Shown: positions 1 through 9,233 of the stretch, piece after piece
How positions within the stretch are numbered: position 1 is the first letter of the stretch
Layout: each line of letters begins with the position of its first letter
Source of the DNA: NCEH01 sp002257205
GTDB lineage: Bacteria > Pseudomonadota > Alphaproteobacteria > Rhizobiales > Xanthobacteraceae
Length of the DNA: 64,000 bases
NCBI RefSeq assembly: GCF_043195105.1
Contig: NZ_JBAFWO010000006.1
Direction: 5' to 3' (one strand)
Notes under the pieces: model-generated
Seen by the model: the letters and a program-made list of their open reading frames with translations, nothing else
The model's database searches: none
What the model was told of the DNA's origin: nothing
Position numbers and translations under genes: made by a program

Positions 1-199
1 GCAGGAACAGCGGGAAGAATTGCGCCACGAAGGTGGCGGCGTTTGTCATGAAGGTCTGGGTCCAATGGGCGAGCAGCGGCTCGCCCGAGAACGCCGCCGC
101 CACCAGCGCCGCGATGGGCGCCAAAAGCAGGATCGACCAGCCCCGGAAGGCCAGGAACAGGAGCAGCCCGAGGCCGAGGAGGATGCCGAGAAGTCCCAT
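1..199 (-). CDS. GntP-family permease, N-terminal fragment
   Basis: The reverse strand from 199 encodes about 66 residues that run off the left edge of the window. The start is MGLLGILLGLGLLLFLAFRG, followed by a second hydrophobic stretch and the region TNAATFVAQFFPLFL. This amphipathic and hydrophobic pattern fits the amino end of GntP/citrate-type proton symporters, which move organic acids across the inner membrane. It starts 3 bp after the stop of the patatin-like gene, so the two are probably cotranscribed. The family call rests on a short N-terminus only; the substrate cannot be inferred. Confidence 0.6.
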   Translation of the reverse strand, partial: MGLLGILLGLGLLLFLAFRGWSILLLAPIAALVAAAFSGEPLLAHWTQTFMTNAATFVAQFFPLFL

Positions 200-201
200 G
201 C

Positions 202-1251
202 TCACACGCCTTCCAGCAGCACGTCGAGATCAATGGAGGAGCGCTTGCCGAGATTGTCGGCATCCCGCGCGAGGAACGCCTCGGCGGACTTGCGGCCCTC
301 GTCGCGCAGCATGGAAAGGAATTCCCATTCCGCATTGAGCTTGGAGGAATAGCCGAGCGTGGACATCAGCGCGTTGGGCACCATGTGGATGCGCATCTTC
401 GCCCATTGCGCGCCCTCGGTGTGGCCGGGGTCCGCGACCTGGCGCAGCATAGCGATCATGCGCAATTCCTTCAGCAGCACCGCATTGAAGGACACCTCGT
501 TGAGGCGGTTGAGGATTTCGCGCGCCGAATTGGGCGTGCCCGGCCGCTCCACCGGGTTGATGGGGATGAGGATGGTGTCGTCGGACTCCAGCTCGCGCAC
601 CAGCGGCGTCATGGTGGGATTGCCGGAATAGCCGCCGTCCCAATAGCTCTCGCCGTCGATCTCGATGGCCTGGAACATGGTGGGCAGGCAGGCCGAGGCG
701 AGCAGCACGTCGGGGGTGATCTCGGAATTGCGGAACACCCGTCCGCGCCCGGTGCGCACATTGGTGGCGGTGATGAACAGGCGGATCGGCGAGGTTTTCA
801 GCCGCTCGAAATTGATCAGGTCTTCCAGGATGCTCCGCAGCGGGTGGGAATTGCCGGGGTTGAGGTCATAAGGGGAATAGAGCCGCGAGACGAGGTCGAG
901 GGTGACGAACAGGGGTGAATTGTCGAGCGTCCAGCGCCCCAGCATCTTGTCGATGGGGCCGCGCTGGAACGGGCTGAAGCGCGCCGCTTCCGCCACCCGC
1001 TTCCAATAGGCTTCGAGCGCATCGCGCGCCCCTTGCGCGCCGCCCGCCGCGAAGCCGTCCGCCAGCACCGCCGCGTTCATGGCGCCGGCCGAGGTGCCGG
1101 AAATGCCGTCGATGCGCAGCCAGTCTTCCTCCAGCAGGCGGTCAAGTACGCCCCAGGTGAAGGCGCCGTGCGAGCCGCCGCCCTGGAGGGCGAAGTCGAT
1201 CAATACCGGGGTGCGCCCGCTGGCGGTGGGTTCGCTCATGATGCTCTCCAA
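202..1251 (-). CDS. Patatin-like phospholipase family protein
   Basis: A 349-residue serine lipid hydrolase of the patatin fold. The oxyanion-hole glycine motif GGGSHGAF lies near residues 24-31, the nucleophile elbow GTSAG near 52-56 (Ser54), and the catalytic Asp in WDGGY near residue 205, so the Ser-Asp dyad is intact. No signal peptide is evident, which suggests a cytoplasmic or membrane-associated enzyme acting on acyl lipids. Start MESIM is used here; an internal Met five codons in (MSEP) is equally possible. It lies 55 bp downstream of the RND pump gene and 2 bp before a GntP-like permease, all on the minus strand, suggesting one transcript. Confidence 0.88.
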   Translation of the reverse strand: MESIMSEPTASGRTPVLIDFALQGGGSHGAFTWGVLDRLLEEDWLRIDGISGTSAGAMNAAVLADGFAAGGAQGARDALEAYWKRVAEAARFSPFQRGPIDKMLGRWTLDNSPLFVTLDLVSRLYSPYDLNPGNSHPLRSILEDLINFERLKTSPIRLFITATNVRTGRGRVFRNSEITPDVLLASACLPTMFQAIEIDGESYWDGGYSGNPTMTPLVRELESDDTILIPINPVERPGTPNSAREILNRLNEVSFNAVLLKELRMIAMLRQVADPGHTEGAQWAKMRIHMVPNALMSTLGYSSKLNAEWEFLSMLRDEGRKSAEAFLARDADNLGKRSSIDLDVLLEGV

Positions 1252-1306
1252 TGTCCCGCACGTGTCGTGCGCGGCCGGACCGCAGGCTGCGGCCCGGCCG
1301 TCTTGG

Positions 1307-4300
1307 CTATGCCGTTACCGCTTGTGAGCCGGGCTCCGGCGGTGCGTCGGGTCCGAACCAGCCGACATAGAGCGCCGGCAGGAAGATCAGGGTCAGCATC
1401 GTGCCCACCAGCAGGCCGCCCATGATGGAGAAGGCCATGGGCCCCCAGAACACGGTCGGCGCGATGGGGATCATGCCGAGCACCGTGGAAATGGCGGTCA
1501 GCATGATCGGGCGGAAGCGGGTGCAGGCGGCGAGGATCACCGCATCCTGCACCTTCGCCCCGCGCGCCCGCTCGGCCTCGATCTGGCCGATCAGGATCAC
1601 CGCATTCTTGGTGATCATGCCGATCAGCGCGAGGATGCCGAGGATGGCGACGAAGCCCAGGGGCCGCCCGGAGGCGAGCAGGGCGGCGGAGACGCCGATC
1701 AGCCCCAGCGGCGCCACCGAGAGCACCAGCACCAGCCGCGAGAAGCTCTGGAGCTGGAACATCAGCACCGTGAGCATGATCAGCAGCATCACCGGCACCA
1801 CCGCCAGCACCGAGGCGCGCGATTTCGCGCTCTCCTCCACCGTGCCGCCGGTGACGATGTGGTAGGAGCGCGGCAAGGTCTTCGCCAGCTCCTGGATCTT
1901 CGGCGCCAGCGCATCCACCACCGTTTCCGGCAGCGCGCCGGCGATCACGTCTGCCTGCACGGTGAGTGTGGCGACCCGGTCGCGCCGCCACACCACGGGA
2001 TAGTCCTGCACATATTCGAAGCTGGCGAGCTGGCTCAGCGGCACGGTGCGGCCGCTCGGCAGCGGCACTTGCAGGCTGGCGAGATTGGCCAGCGAGACGC
2101 GCTGCTCGTCGGTGGCGCGGGCGACGACGTTCACCAGATAGATGTCGTCGCGCACCTGGGTCACCGGCGTGCCGGTCATCACCGTGTTGAGCACGCCGGC
2201 GAGCGCCTGGGTGCTGAGGCCGAGCAGGCGCGCCTGGTCCTGGTCCACCGCGATGCGCACCTGCCGCCCGGGCTCGATCCAGTCGAAATTGACCTTTTCG
2301 ATCTTGGCGTTGGACGCCATGACGCCGGCGAGCTGGAAGGCGATCTGGCGCACCTTCTCGATATCCGGCCCGCTGACGCGATATTGCACCGGCCAGCCCA
2401 CCGGCGGGCCGAGTTCCAGCGGGTAGATACGGCCCACCACGTTGGGGAATTGCTCCGCCAGCACCTTTTCCAGCTTCACCCGCAGGCGTTCGCGCGCCGC
2501 TACATCCTTGGCGACGATCACCGACTGGGCGAAGAAGTCGTTGGGCAGCTGCACGTTGAGCGGCAGATAGAAGCGGATCGCCCCGCGCCCGACATAGGAG
2601 CTGAAGCGCTCCGCATCGGGATCGGCGCGCACGATGGCGTCGAAGCGCTGCGTGATGTCCTCGCTGTTATAGATCGAGGCATTCTGCGGCAGGCGCAGAT
2701 CCACCAGCAGTTCCGGCCGGTCCGAGGACGGGAAGAATTGCTGCGGGATCAGCGGGATCGCCAGCACGGAGAGCACGAACAGGCCGATTGTGATGGCCAC
2801 CGTGATCCACCGCGCCTTCAGCGCCAGCTCTAGCAGCGCGCGGTACATCCCAAGCACCTTGCTGGGCTTTTCCGGCGCGCTTTTCTTGGTCTTGTCCGGC
2901 GCTTTCAGGATCACCACGCCCAGCAGCGGCGCAAACAGCACTGCCACGAACCAGGAGACGATGAGCGCGATGGAGACCACCGCGAACAAAGAGAAGGTAT
3001 ATTCGCCCGCGGAGCTCGCCGCGAAGCCCACCGGCACGAAGCCGGCCACCGTCACGAACGTGCCCGCCAGCATGGCGAAGGCATAGGTGCGGAAGGCGAA
3101 GGTCGCCGCGCTCGCCTTGTCGTCGCCGGCCGCGAGGCGGTTCATCATGGCGTCGGTGGTGGTCATGGCGTCGTCCACCATGAGCGCCAATGCGATGATG
3201 AGCGCGCCGAGCGAGATGCGCTGCATGTCGATGCCGGCCAGCTCCATCACCGAGAACACCACGGCGAGCGTCAGCGGGATGGAGAGCGCCACCACCATGC
3301 CGGCGCGCACGCCGAGGCTGATGAAGCTCACCACCAGGATGATGCCCACCGCCTGCCAGAGCGAGGACATGAACTCGCCGATGGCGGTGTCCACGGTCAC
3401 CGCCTGGTCCGCCACCAGATGCGGCTCGATGCCGATGGGCAGATCGGCGGTGATGTCGGCCATGGCGGTTTTCAGGTGTGCGCCGAGCGCCAGGATGTCG
3501 CCGCCGTCGCGCATGGCGATGGCGAGCCCGATGGCCGGCTGGCCGTTCACGCGGAACAAAGGCTGCGGCGGGTCGGCATAGGCCCGGCGCACGGTCGCGA
3601 TGTCGGAGAGCCGCAGCACGCGGCCGTTGACGACGAAATTGACGTTGGCGATGTCCTGCTCGGACTCGAACGCGCCGGAGACGCGCAGCGAGATCGCCTC
3701 TTCCCCGGTCTGCACGCTGCCGGCGGGGCTGACGATGTTCTGGCTTTGCAGCGCGGCCAGCACCGCCGAGCGGTCGATGCCGAGGCTCGCCAGTTCCTGC
3801 ATGTTGAATTCGACGAAGATCCGCTCGTCCTGCGCGCCCAGGATCTCGATCTTGGAGACGTCCGGCACCTGGAGCAGCTTGGAGCGCACCTCTTCCACAT
3901 AATCGCGCAATTCGCGCTGGCTGAAGCCGTCGGCGGTGAAGCCGTAGATGATGCCGAAGGTATCGCCGAACTCGTCGTTGAAGCCCGGTCCCTGCACGCC
4001 TTGCGGCAAGGTGTGGCGCATGTCGCCGATGCTCTTTCGCACGTGGTACCAGATGTCCGGCACCTCCTGCGCGGTGGCGCTGCCCTTCAGGTTGACGAAG
4101 ATGGTGGTGACGCCGGCGCTGGTATAGCTGCGCAGGAAGTCGAGCTTCGGCGTTTCCTGGAGCGTGCGTTCCAGCCGCTCGGTCACCTGTTTCAGCGTAT
4201 CCTCGACCGAGGCGCCGGGCCAGGAGGCCTGCACCACCATGGTCTTGATGATGAAGGTCGGGTCCTCGCCCCGGCCCAGCCGTTCATAGGAGAGCAGCCC

Positions 4301-4381
4301 CGCGAGCACCGCGACGGCCATGAAATAAATGACGATGGAGCGATGCTTCAGCGCCCATTCGGAAAGATTGAGGCCGCTCAC
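1307..4381 (-). CDS. RND efflux transporter permease subunit
   Basis: A 1024-residue inner-membrane pump of the AcrB/HAE1-like RND superfamily, which exports drugs or metals using the proton gradient. Features seen: an N-terminal membrane segment (residues 15-32), a large periplasmic loop, a membrane block containing the proton-relay pair in MVDDAMTTTDAM, a second periplasmic loop and a C-terminal membrane block ending near PALYVGWFG. Full length for the family. It overlaps the adaptor gene by 4 bp (ATGA), so the two are translationally coupled. No outer-membrane channel or dedicated regulator lies nearby; the pump probably borrows a TolC-like partner. Substrate unknown. Confidence 0.93.
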   Translation of the reverse strand: MSGLNLSEWALKHRSIVIYFMAVAVLAGLLSYERLGRGEDPTFIIKTMVVQASWPGASVEDTLKQVTERLERTLQETPKLDFLRSYTSAGVTTIFVNLKGSATAQEVPDIWYHVRKSIGDMRHTLPQGVQGPGFNDEFGDTFGIIYGFTADGFSQRELRDYVEEVRSKLLQVPDVSKIEILGAQDERIFVEFNMQELASLGIDRSAVLAALQSQNIVSPAGSVQTGEEAISLRVSGAFESEQDIANVNFVVNGRVLRLSDIATVRRAYADPPQPLFRVNGQPAIGLAIAMRDGGDILALGAHLKTAMADITADLPIGIEPHLVADQAVTVDTAIGEFMSSLWQAVGIILVVSFISLGVRAGMVVALSIPLTLAVVFSVMELAGIDMQRISLGALIIALALMVDDAMTTTDAMMNRLAAGDDKASAATFAFRTYAFAMLAGTFVTVAGFVPVGFAASSAGEYTFSLFAVVSIALIVSWFVAVLFAPLLGVVILKAPDKTKKSAPEKPSKVLGMYRALLELALKARWITVAITIGLFVLSVLAIPLIPQQFFPSSDRPELLVDLRLPQNASIYNSEDITQRFDAIVRADPDAERFSSYVGRGAIRFYLPLNVQLPNDFFAQSVIVAKDVAARERLRVKLEKVLAEQFPNVVGRIYPLELGPPVGWPVQYRVSGPDIEKVRQIAFQLAGVMASNAKIEKVNFDWIEPGRQVRIAVDQDQARLLGLSTQALAGVLNTVMTGTPVTQVRDDIYLVNVVARATDEQRVSLANLASLQVPLPSGRTVPLSQLASFEYVQDYPVVWRRDRVATLTVQADVIAGALPETVVDALAPKIQELAKTLPRSYHIVTGGTVEESAKSRASVLAVVPVMLLIMLTVLMFQLQSFSRLVLVLSVAPLGLIGVSAALLASGRPLGFVAILGILALIGMITKNAVILIGQIEAERARGAKVQDAVILAACTRFRPIMLTAISTVLGMIPIAPTVFWGPMAFSIMGGLLVGTMLTLIFLPALYVGWFGPDAPPEPGSQAVTA

Positions 4382-5499
4382 AGGTTCGCCCCCAGCAGGC
4401 GGACCTTCTGGCCCGGATGGAGCGCCTGGACGCCCGCCGTGACGACGATTTCCGCATTCTTGAGGCCGTCGGCCACGGTGACGGTGGCGGGCGAGAAGCG
4501 GGCGATGTCCACCGGCCGCAGGGCCACCGTCTTTGTGGTGGGATCGAAGATCCAGACCGCCGGCTTGCCGTCGATGCGGGTCAGGGCGCTGGCCGGAATC
4601 TCGATCACCGGGCCGGTGTCCACCGCCACCGAGCCGTTGACCGTGGAGCCGAGGCGCATCGCCTCCGGCGGGTCGATCAGCCCCACGCGGATCTGGAAGG
4701 TGCGGGTGACGGGATCGGCCTGGGGCGCCACCTCGCGCACCCGGCCCTTGGCGCTGGCGCCGCTGCCGTCCGCCAGGGTCACTTGCACCTCGGGATCGGC
4801 GGGCATGTCGCGCAGCACCTGGGCGGAGACGTCGAACACCGCGTCGCGGCCGTCCTTGCGGGCCACCTGGACGATGGCCTGGCCGGGCTGAACCACCTCG
4901 CCCTGCTCGGCGCGGCGGGCGGTGACGGTGCCGGGCGCATCGGCCTTCAATTCGGTGAAATCCACCCGGTCGGTGGCGATCTTCACCTGCGCCTCGGCAT
5001 CCTCCACCCGCGAGCGCGCGGTGAGATAGGCCTGTTCGGCCTGCTCATACTGGGCGCGCGGGGTGAAGCCGCGGGCGAGCAAGGCGCGCTGGCGCTCATA
5101 GGTGTTGCGCGAGACGCCAAGCTGCCCCTGCGCCGCGCTCAGCGCCGCCTGGGCCGAGCGCAGGGCATTGACCTCATTTTGCGGATCGAGCCGGGCGAGG
5201 ACCTGCCCGGCCTCCACATGGTCGCCCACATTCACCAGCCGCTCGATGATCCGCCCGCCGATGCGGAAGGCGTAGGTGACCTCGTTCATCGCCTCCACAT
5301 GGCCGGTGAAGGTGAGGCCGTCCGGCGTGGTGCGGGTGGAGACCTTGATCGCGCGCACCGGCCGGATTTCCGGCGCGGTGGCGGTCTGCTCGCCGCCGCA
5401 GGCGGTCAGGGCGAGGGGGGAGAGCAGCACGAATGCCAGCGCGAGCCGCCGTCCGGTGCTGTGCGCCGTGGCGCGCGTCTTCAGTTTGCTAGCGGACAC
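4378..5499 (-). CDS. RND efflux periplasmic adaptor subunit (lipoprotein)
   Basis: A 373-residue membrane fusion protein linking the inner-membrane pump to an outer-membrane channel. The N-terminus has a signal sequence with a lipobox (LALTACGG), so it is probably lipid-anchored in the periplasm. A barrel-sandwich lipoyl half-motif (VGDHVEAGQVLARLDPQNE) is followed by a coiled-coil hairpin (about residues 110-170) rich in Ala, Gln and Arg, the second lipoyl half (ADAPGTVTARRAEQGEVVQPG) and a beta-barrel domain. It is first in the operon with the permease. The 220 bp upstream, before the antiporter operon end, should hold its promoter; no clear operator was recognised. Confidence 0.92.
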   Translation of the reverse strand: MSASKLKTRATAHSTGRRLALAFVLLSPLALTACGGEQTATAPEIRPVRAIKVSTRTTPDGLTFTGHVEAMNEVTYAFRIGGRIIERLVNVGDHVEAGQVLARLDPQNEVNALRSAQAALSAAQGQLGVSRNTYERQRALLARGFTPRAQYEQAEQAYLTARSRVEDAEAQVKIATDRVDFTELKADAPGTVTARRAEQGEVVQPGQAIVQVARKDGRDAVFDVSAQVLRDMPADPEVQVTLADGSGASAKGRVREVAPQADPVTRTFQIRVGLIDPPEAMRLGSTVNGSVAVDTGPVIEIPASALTRIDGKPAVWIFDPTTKTVALRPVDIARFSPATVTVADGLKNAEIVVTAGVQALHPGQKVRLLGANL

Positions 5500-5719
5500 G
5501 GAACGCTCCTTTCGGGCCAGTGCATGCCGGGACGCGCCGAGGCATCACGCATAAAGCACCAACTTGGCATTGGGGTGACAGGGTTGTAACGCAGGCGAAG
5601 TACATGCGCCGCGCGGCAATCTACATTCGGATTATTCAATCCCGCCCTATGGGAGGGCAGCCATTGCTTGAATGGACTTGATCTTGTTTCGCCAGCGCGG
5701 GGAAACCGTGATGAAACCG

Positions 5720-7357
5720 TCATGGCGCGGCCCTCACAGCGACCGCAAGCGCGATCACCAGGCCGGCGAGCAGCGCTCCCGCCACCCCCCAGCGCCGCAG
5801 CACGTCGTCAAGCCGGCCGACACCCTTAAGCCCGCGCGCCAGCAGCGGCCCCAGGCGCTCGGCGAGCACCAGCACATCGCCCGCCGGCACCTCGGGAAGC
5901 GCCGGGCCGCGCTGGTGCAAGGCGAACGCGAGCGCGAGCCCCAGCAACACCGGAACCGCCGTCTTCTCCACATTCACCAAGGCGAAGGCGGTGGCGATCC
6001 GCTCCCCGGTCACGAGCGGATAGAGCGTGAACGGCAGGGCGAGCGCGAGCACGCTCAGCACGATCCAGGGTGCCATCAGGCGCTGGGAGGGCAGGGGGAA
6101 GGCGGCGCGGCCCTTGGCGCTGTCGCGCAGCAGCAACACAAACTTCGCCATCAGCACGGTGGTGCCCGCCGCCGAGAGCGCGAGCAGGAAGCCCGCCGCG
6201 CCCTCGCCCATGGGGCCCTTGATCGCGAGCTTCGCCAGTGCCCCGCCGGTGAACGGCAGACCCGCGAGGCTGAGGCCCAGAAGGCCGGCAAGGCCGAGCA
6301 CCGGCATCACCGCCCCCGGCGCGCTCGCCGCAGCGATGCCCACGCCAAGGAACAGTGCGCCCTTCAGCAGGATGTGGTTGGCGGCATAGAAGGCGGCGAT
6401 GGCGGCGGCACCGGCATCGCCCTGCACCAGCGCGCCGCCGATCACCGTCGCGACCACGCCCATCTGGCTCACGGTGGAATAAGCCAGCACGCGCTTGGGA
6501 TGCGTCTGCGTGAGCCCCAGCGCGATGCCATAATAAGCGGTGATGATGCCGGCGATGCTCAGCCCCAGGCCCCAGTGCGGCAGCGCCACGCCGAGCGGCA
6601 GGAAGCGCAGCAGGCCGATCACCCCGGCCTTCACCACGATGCCGCTTAGCACCGCCGAGGCCGGCACCGGCGCCACCGAATGGGCGAGCGGCATCCACAC
6701 ATGCAGCGGCACCAGCCCCATCTTCAGTCCGAACCCCACCACCAGCAGCAGGAGGATCGTGTCCCGCCAGGGCGAGAGCGGCCATTGGGCGACCGCGTCG
6801 CGGATCAGCGGATTGGCCTGCGGGCTGCCCGAGGCGAGCATGACGAAGGCGGCGATCAGCAGCGCCTCGCCGAACAGGGTCAGCGCCAGATAGACGATGC
6901 CGGCACGCCGCGCCTCGGCCGTGTCGTCATGGGCGGACAGGCCGAAGGCGGCAAGGCTCACTAGGGCGAAGGCGAGATAGAAGCTCGCCACGTCGGCCAC
7001 GATGAACACGCCGAAACTGCCCGAAAGCGTCAGCAGCCACCACACGCAGAAGCCGCCCCGGCGCGGGTCCTTGGCGAAATAGGTCGCGGCATAGGCGCCG
7101 GCGGCGATCCACAGCAAGGCGGCGCCACCCAGCAGGATCGCGCCCGGCACGTCGAGGAAGAAAGTGATGCGGAACGGCGCGGGGGCGACCAGCACGAACA
7201 CGTCGCGCGGCACCGCCAGCGCCGCCAGCAGCCCCGGCACCGCCGCCGGCGCCAGCAGCAGCGGGGCGAAGCGGCGCACGCTCTTGAAGGCGCAGGCCAG
7301 CGCCAGCAGGAACGGGACCACCGGCGCTCCGATGAGAAGGGCGGCCGCGACATTCAT
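5720..7357 (-). CDS. Second MnhD/NuoL-M-like antiporter subunit
   Basis: About 545 residues with some 14 predicted membrane helices, of the proton_antipo_M family shared by Mrp antiporters, membrane-bound hydrogenases and complex I. The start is ATG at 7357 (MNVAAALLIGAP), which overlaps the upstream gene by ATGA; a longer reading frame upstream is only frame extension. The TM7 lysine region (GLKMGLVPLHVWMPLAH) is present. The helix-5 segment reads FYLAFALVSLAAF, with Ala where the partner subunit has Glu (YVALELLTFA). It is the last gene of the antiporter operon and probably replaces the N-terminal part of MrpA. Inference: a proton- or cation-translocating subunit, possibly specialised. Confidence 0.85.
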   Translation of the reverse strand: MNVAAALLIGAPVVPFLLALACAFKSVRRFAPLLLAPAAVPGLLAALAVPRDVFVLVAPAPFRITFFLDVPGAILLGGAALLWIAAGAYAATYFAKDPRRGGFCVWWLLTLSGSFGVFIVADVASFYLAFALVSLAAFGLSAHDDTAEARRAGIVYLALTLFGEALLIAAFVMLASGSPQANPLIRDAVAQWPLSPWRDTILLLLVVGFGLKMGLVPLHVWMPLAHSVAPVPASAVLSGIVVKAGVIGLLRFLPLGVALPHWGLGLSIAGIITAYYGIALGLTQTHPKRVLAYSTVSQMGVVATVIGGALVQGDAGAAAIAAFYAANHILLKGALFLGVGIAAASAPGAVMPVLGLAGLLGLSLAGLPFTGGALAKLAIKGPMGEGAAGFLLALSAAGTTVLMAKFVLLLRDSAKGRAAFPLPSQRLMAPWIVLSVLALALPFTLYPLVTGERIATAFALVNVEKTAVPVLLGLALAFALHQRGPALPEVPAGDVLVLAERLGPLLARGLKGVGRLDDVLRRWGVAGALLAGLVIALAVAVRAAP

Positions 7358-8883
7358 GGCACGGCTCCATCCCAGCTCGCCGGCCGGCCGATGGCGAGGA
7401 AGGCCGCCGGCTGGAGCGGCACGAAGCCGAGCGCGACCGCGCCGAGCGCCAGGGCCAGGGCCACCATCTCCCGCCAGCGCGCGACCGGAACCGGCACCAG
7501 CTCCGCGTGCGGGCGTTGCAGCGCCGGCAGCAGCACCCGCAGCACATAGCCGGCGGCGAGCAGGCCGCCGAGGAGGATCACGACGGCGATCCACCATGCG
7601 CCCTGCTGCACCGCCGAGGTGAGCAGCATGACCTTGGCGACGAAGCCGCCGCTCGGCGGCAATCCCATCAGCGAGAGGCCGCCGAGCCCGAAGGCGAATA
7701 CGCTGATGGGCACGATGCGGCCGACGCCGGAGAGCTGGGCGATGCGGTCATGCCCCAGCGTCTCGGCGATCACGCCCGCCGCCATGAACATGGCCGCCTT
7801 CGACAGGGCATGGGAGACGAGGTGCAGCGCCCCGCCGGTCCAGGCGATGGCGCCCCATACGCCCGCGCCGGCACTCGCGGCGGCGAGCGGGAACATGAGG
7901 AACAGATAGCCGATCTGCGCCGCCGTCGAATAGGCGATCAGCAGCTTCAGCCGCGCCTGCCGCAGCGCGAACACGCCGCACAGCACTACCGCCCCGGCGC
8001 CTAACGCAGCCAGGATCGGCGCGACGGCGGCGGTCTGCGCCGGGCTTGCGATGTCGTACCAGAAGCGCACCACCAGGAAGATCGGCGCCTTGATGACCAC
8101 GGCGGAGAGAATGGCGCTGGCGGCGGCGGGGGCGCCGGCATGGGCGGCGGGCAGCCACAGATAGAAGGGAAACAGCGCCGCCTTCGCCACCATGCCGGCG
8201 GTCATCAGCGCCAGGGCGGCGAGCAGCGCCGGTTCGCCATGGGCGCGCTGCGCCAGCAGGAGAATGTCGAGCGTGCCGTAGGTGCCATAGAGCAGCGCCG
8301 CGCCCAGCAGATAGAGCACCGAGCCGAACAGGGCGAACAGCAGATATTGCAGCGCCGCCGCAATGGTCTGCGCCCGCCCGTCGAGGCACACCAGCGGCAC
8401 GGCGGCGAAGGTGAGCAGTTCGAGCGCCACATAGAGGGCGAACAAATCGTCCGCCACATAGACGAGGTTCAGCGCGCTCCACACGCCGAGCAGCAGCATC
8501 CAGAAGGCGAGCGGCATGCGCGGCGTGTTCGCGCCCGGCGCGGTCATGGCGAACAGGCCGGCGGCGACCATCACCACCGCCGTCACGCCGAGCATGAAGG
8601 CGGAAAACCCGTCCGCCCGCAGGCCGACCCCGAGCGGCGGCCGGAAGCCGCCGAGGAAATAGGCGAGCGGCGCGCCGCTTCGGGCCACTTCGAAACAGAG
8701 GGCGCACACGATGGCGAGCCCGGCGGCCAGGACCACCAGCGCCGAACGCTCGGCCGGGCGGGCTTTCAGCAGCAGCAAGGGCGCAAGGCCCAGCAGCGGC
8801 ACGATGACCGCCAGCACCAGTAGCAGGCCGAGCGGGGAGGCATGTGCGGAGGCGAGAAGATTGGCGGAGGCGAGAAGATTCAT
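7354..8883 (-). CDS. mnhD: Mrp/Mbh antiporter subunit D-like
   Basis: A 509-residue polytopic membrane protein of the proton_antipo_M family. It carries the helix-5 Glu (ALYVALELLTFAAVPL) and helix-7 Lys (GMVAKAALFPFYLWLPAAH) expected of an active antiporter-like channel. The start at 8883 overlaps the MnhC stop by 4 bp and its own stop overlaps the next subunit by 4 bp. In Mrp complexes this subunit exchanges Na+ or K+ for protons in the inner membrane. Confidence in the family is high; the exact subunit letter is assigned by position after MnhC. Confidence 0.9.
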   Translation of the reverse strand: MNLLASANLLASAHASPLGLLLVLAVIVPLLGLAPLLLLKARPAERSALVVLAAGLAIVCALCFEVARSGAPLAYFLGGFRPPLGVGLRADGFSAFMLGVTAVVMVAAGLFAMTAPGANTPRMPLAFWMLLLGVWSALNLVYVADDLFALYVALELLTFAAVPLVCLDGRAQTIAAALQYLLFALFGSVLYLLGAALLYGTYGTLDILLLAQRAHGEPALLAALALMTAGMVAKAALFPFYLWLPAAHAGAPAAASAILSAVVIKAPIFLVVRFWYDIASPAQTAAVAPILAALGAGAVVLCGVFALRQARLKLLIAYSTAAQIGYLFLMFPLAAASAGAGVWGAIAWTGGALHLVSHALSKAAMFMAAGVIAETLGHDRIAQLSGVGRIVPISVFAFGLGGLSLMGLPPSGGFVAKVMLLTSAVQQGAWWIAVVILLGGLLAAGYVLRVLLPALQRPHAELVPVPVARWREMVALALALGAVALGFVPLQPAAFLAIGRPASWDGAVP

Positions 8884-9233
8884 GCCGCCTCCTCGCGGTC
8901 GCGCGATAAGGCGCCGGGCTCGGCCTCGTCCTCCGGCTCCGGCGGCAGCGCCTGGAGCCGCCGCACCAAAGCGACCGCGAGCGCGGTGGCGGAGAAGGCG
9001 ACTACGATGCCGGTGATGACCATGGCCTGGGGTACGGGATCGCCGCCGAAGCCGGCGCCCGCGCCGCGCCGCGCGATCACGCCGAACAGCAGGAAAATGC
9101 CGCCGCCCAGGATGTTGAACGCCAGGATGCGGCGCAGCGCGTCGCCGTGCACGATCAGCCCGTAAAGGCCGATGGCCACCAGCGCCGCGCCGATGAGGCC
9201 GAACAGGGTGGGGGTGGAGGCGAGCGCGGTCAT
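8880..9233 (-). CDS. mnhC: Mrp antiporter subunit C (NuoK-like)
   Basis: A 117-residue three-helix protein resembling NuoK/MnhC. Segments: residues 9-30 (LFGLIGAALVAIGLYGLIV), 35-52 (ILAFNILGGGIFLLFG) and 68-90 (PQAMVITGIVVAFSATALAVAL). The motif DPVPQAMVITGIVV is diagnostic for MnhC. A charged C-terminal tail follows (PEPEDEAEP). Coupled to genes on both sides by 4-bp overlaps. Its role is as a membrane subunit of the antiporter complex. Confidence 0.9.
   Translation of the reverse strand: MTALASTPTLFGLIGAALVAIGLYGLIVHGDALRRILAFNILGGGIFLLFGVIARRGAGAGFGGDPVPQAMVITGIVVAFSATALAVALVRRLQALPPEPEDEAEPGALSRDREEAA

Noticed and set aside
5640..5720. Terminator after the antiporter operon
   Set aside because: Only a 5-bp stem (GCCCT/AGGGC) is visible and no T-run, too weak to list.
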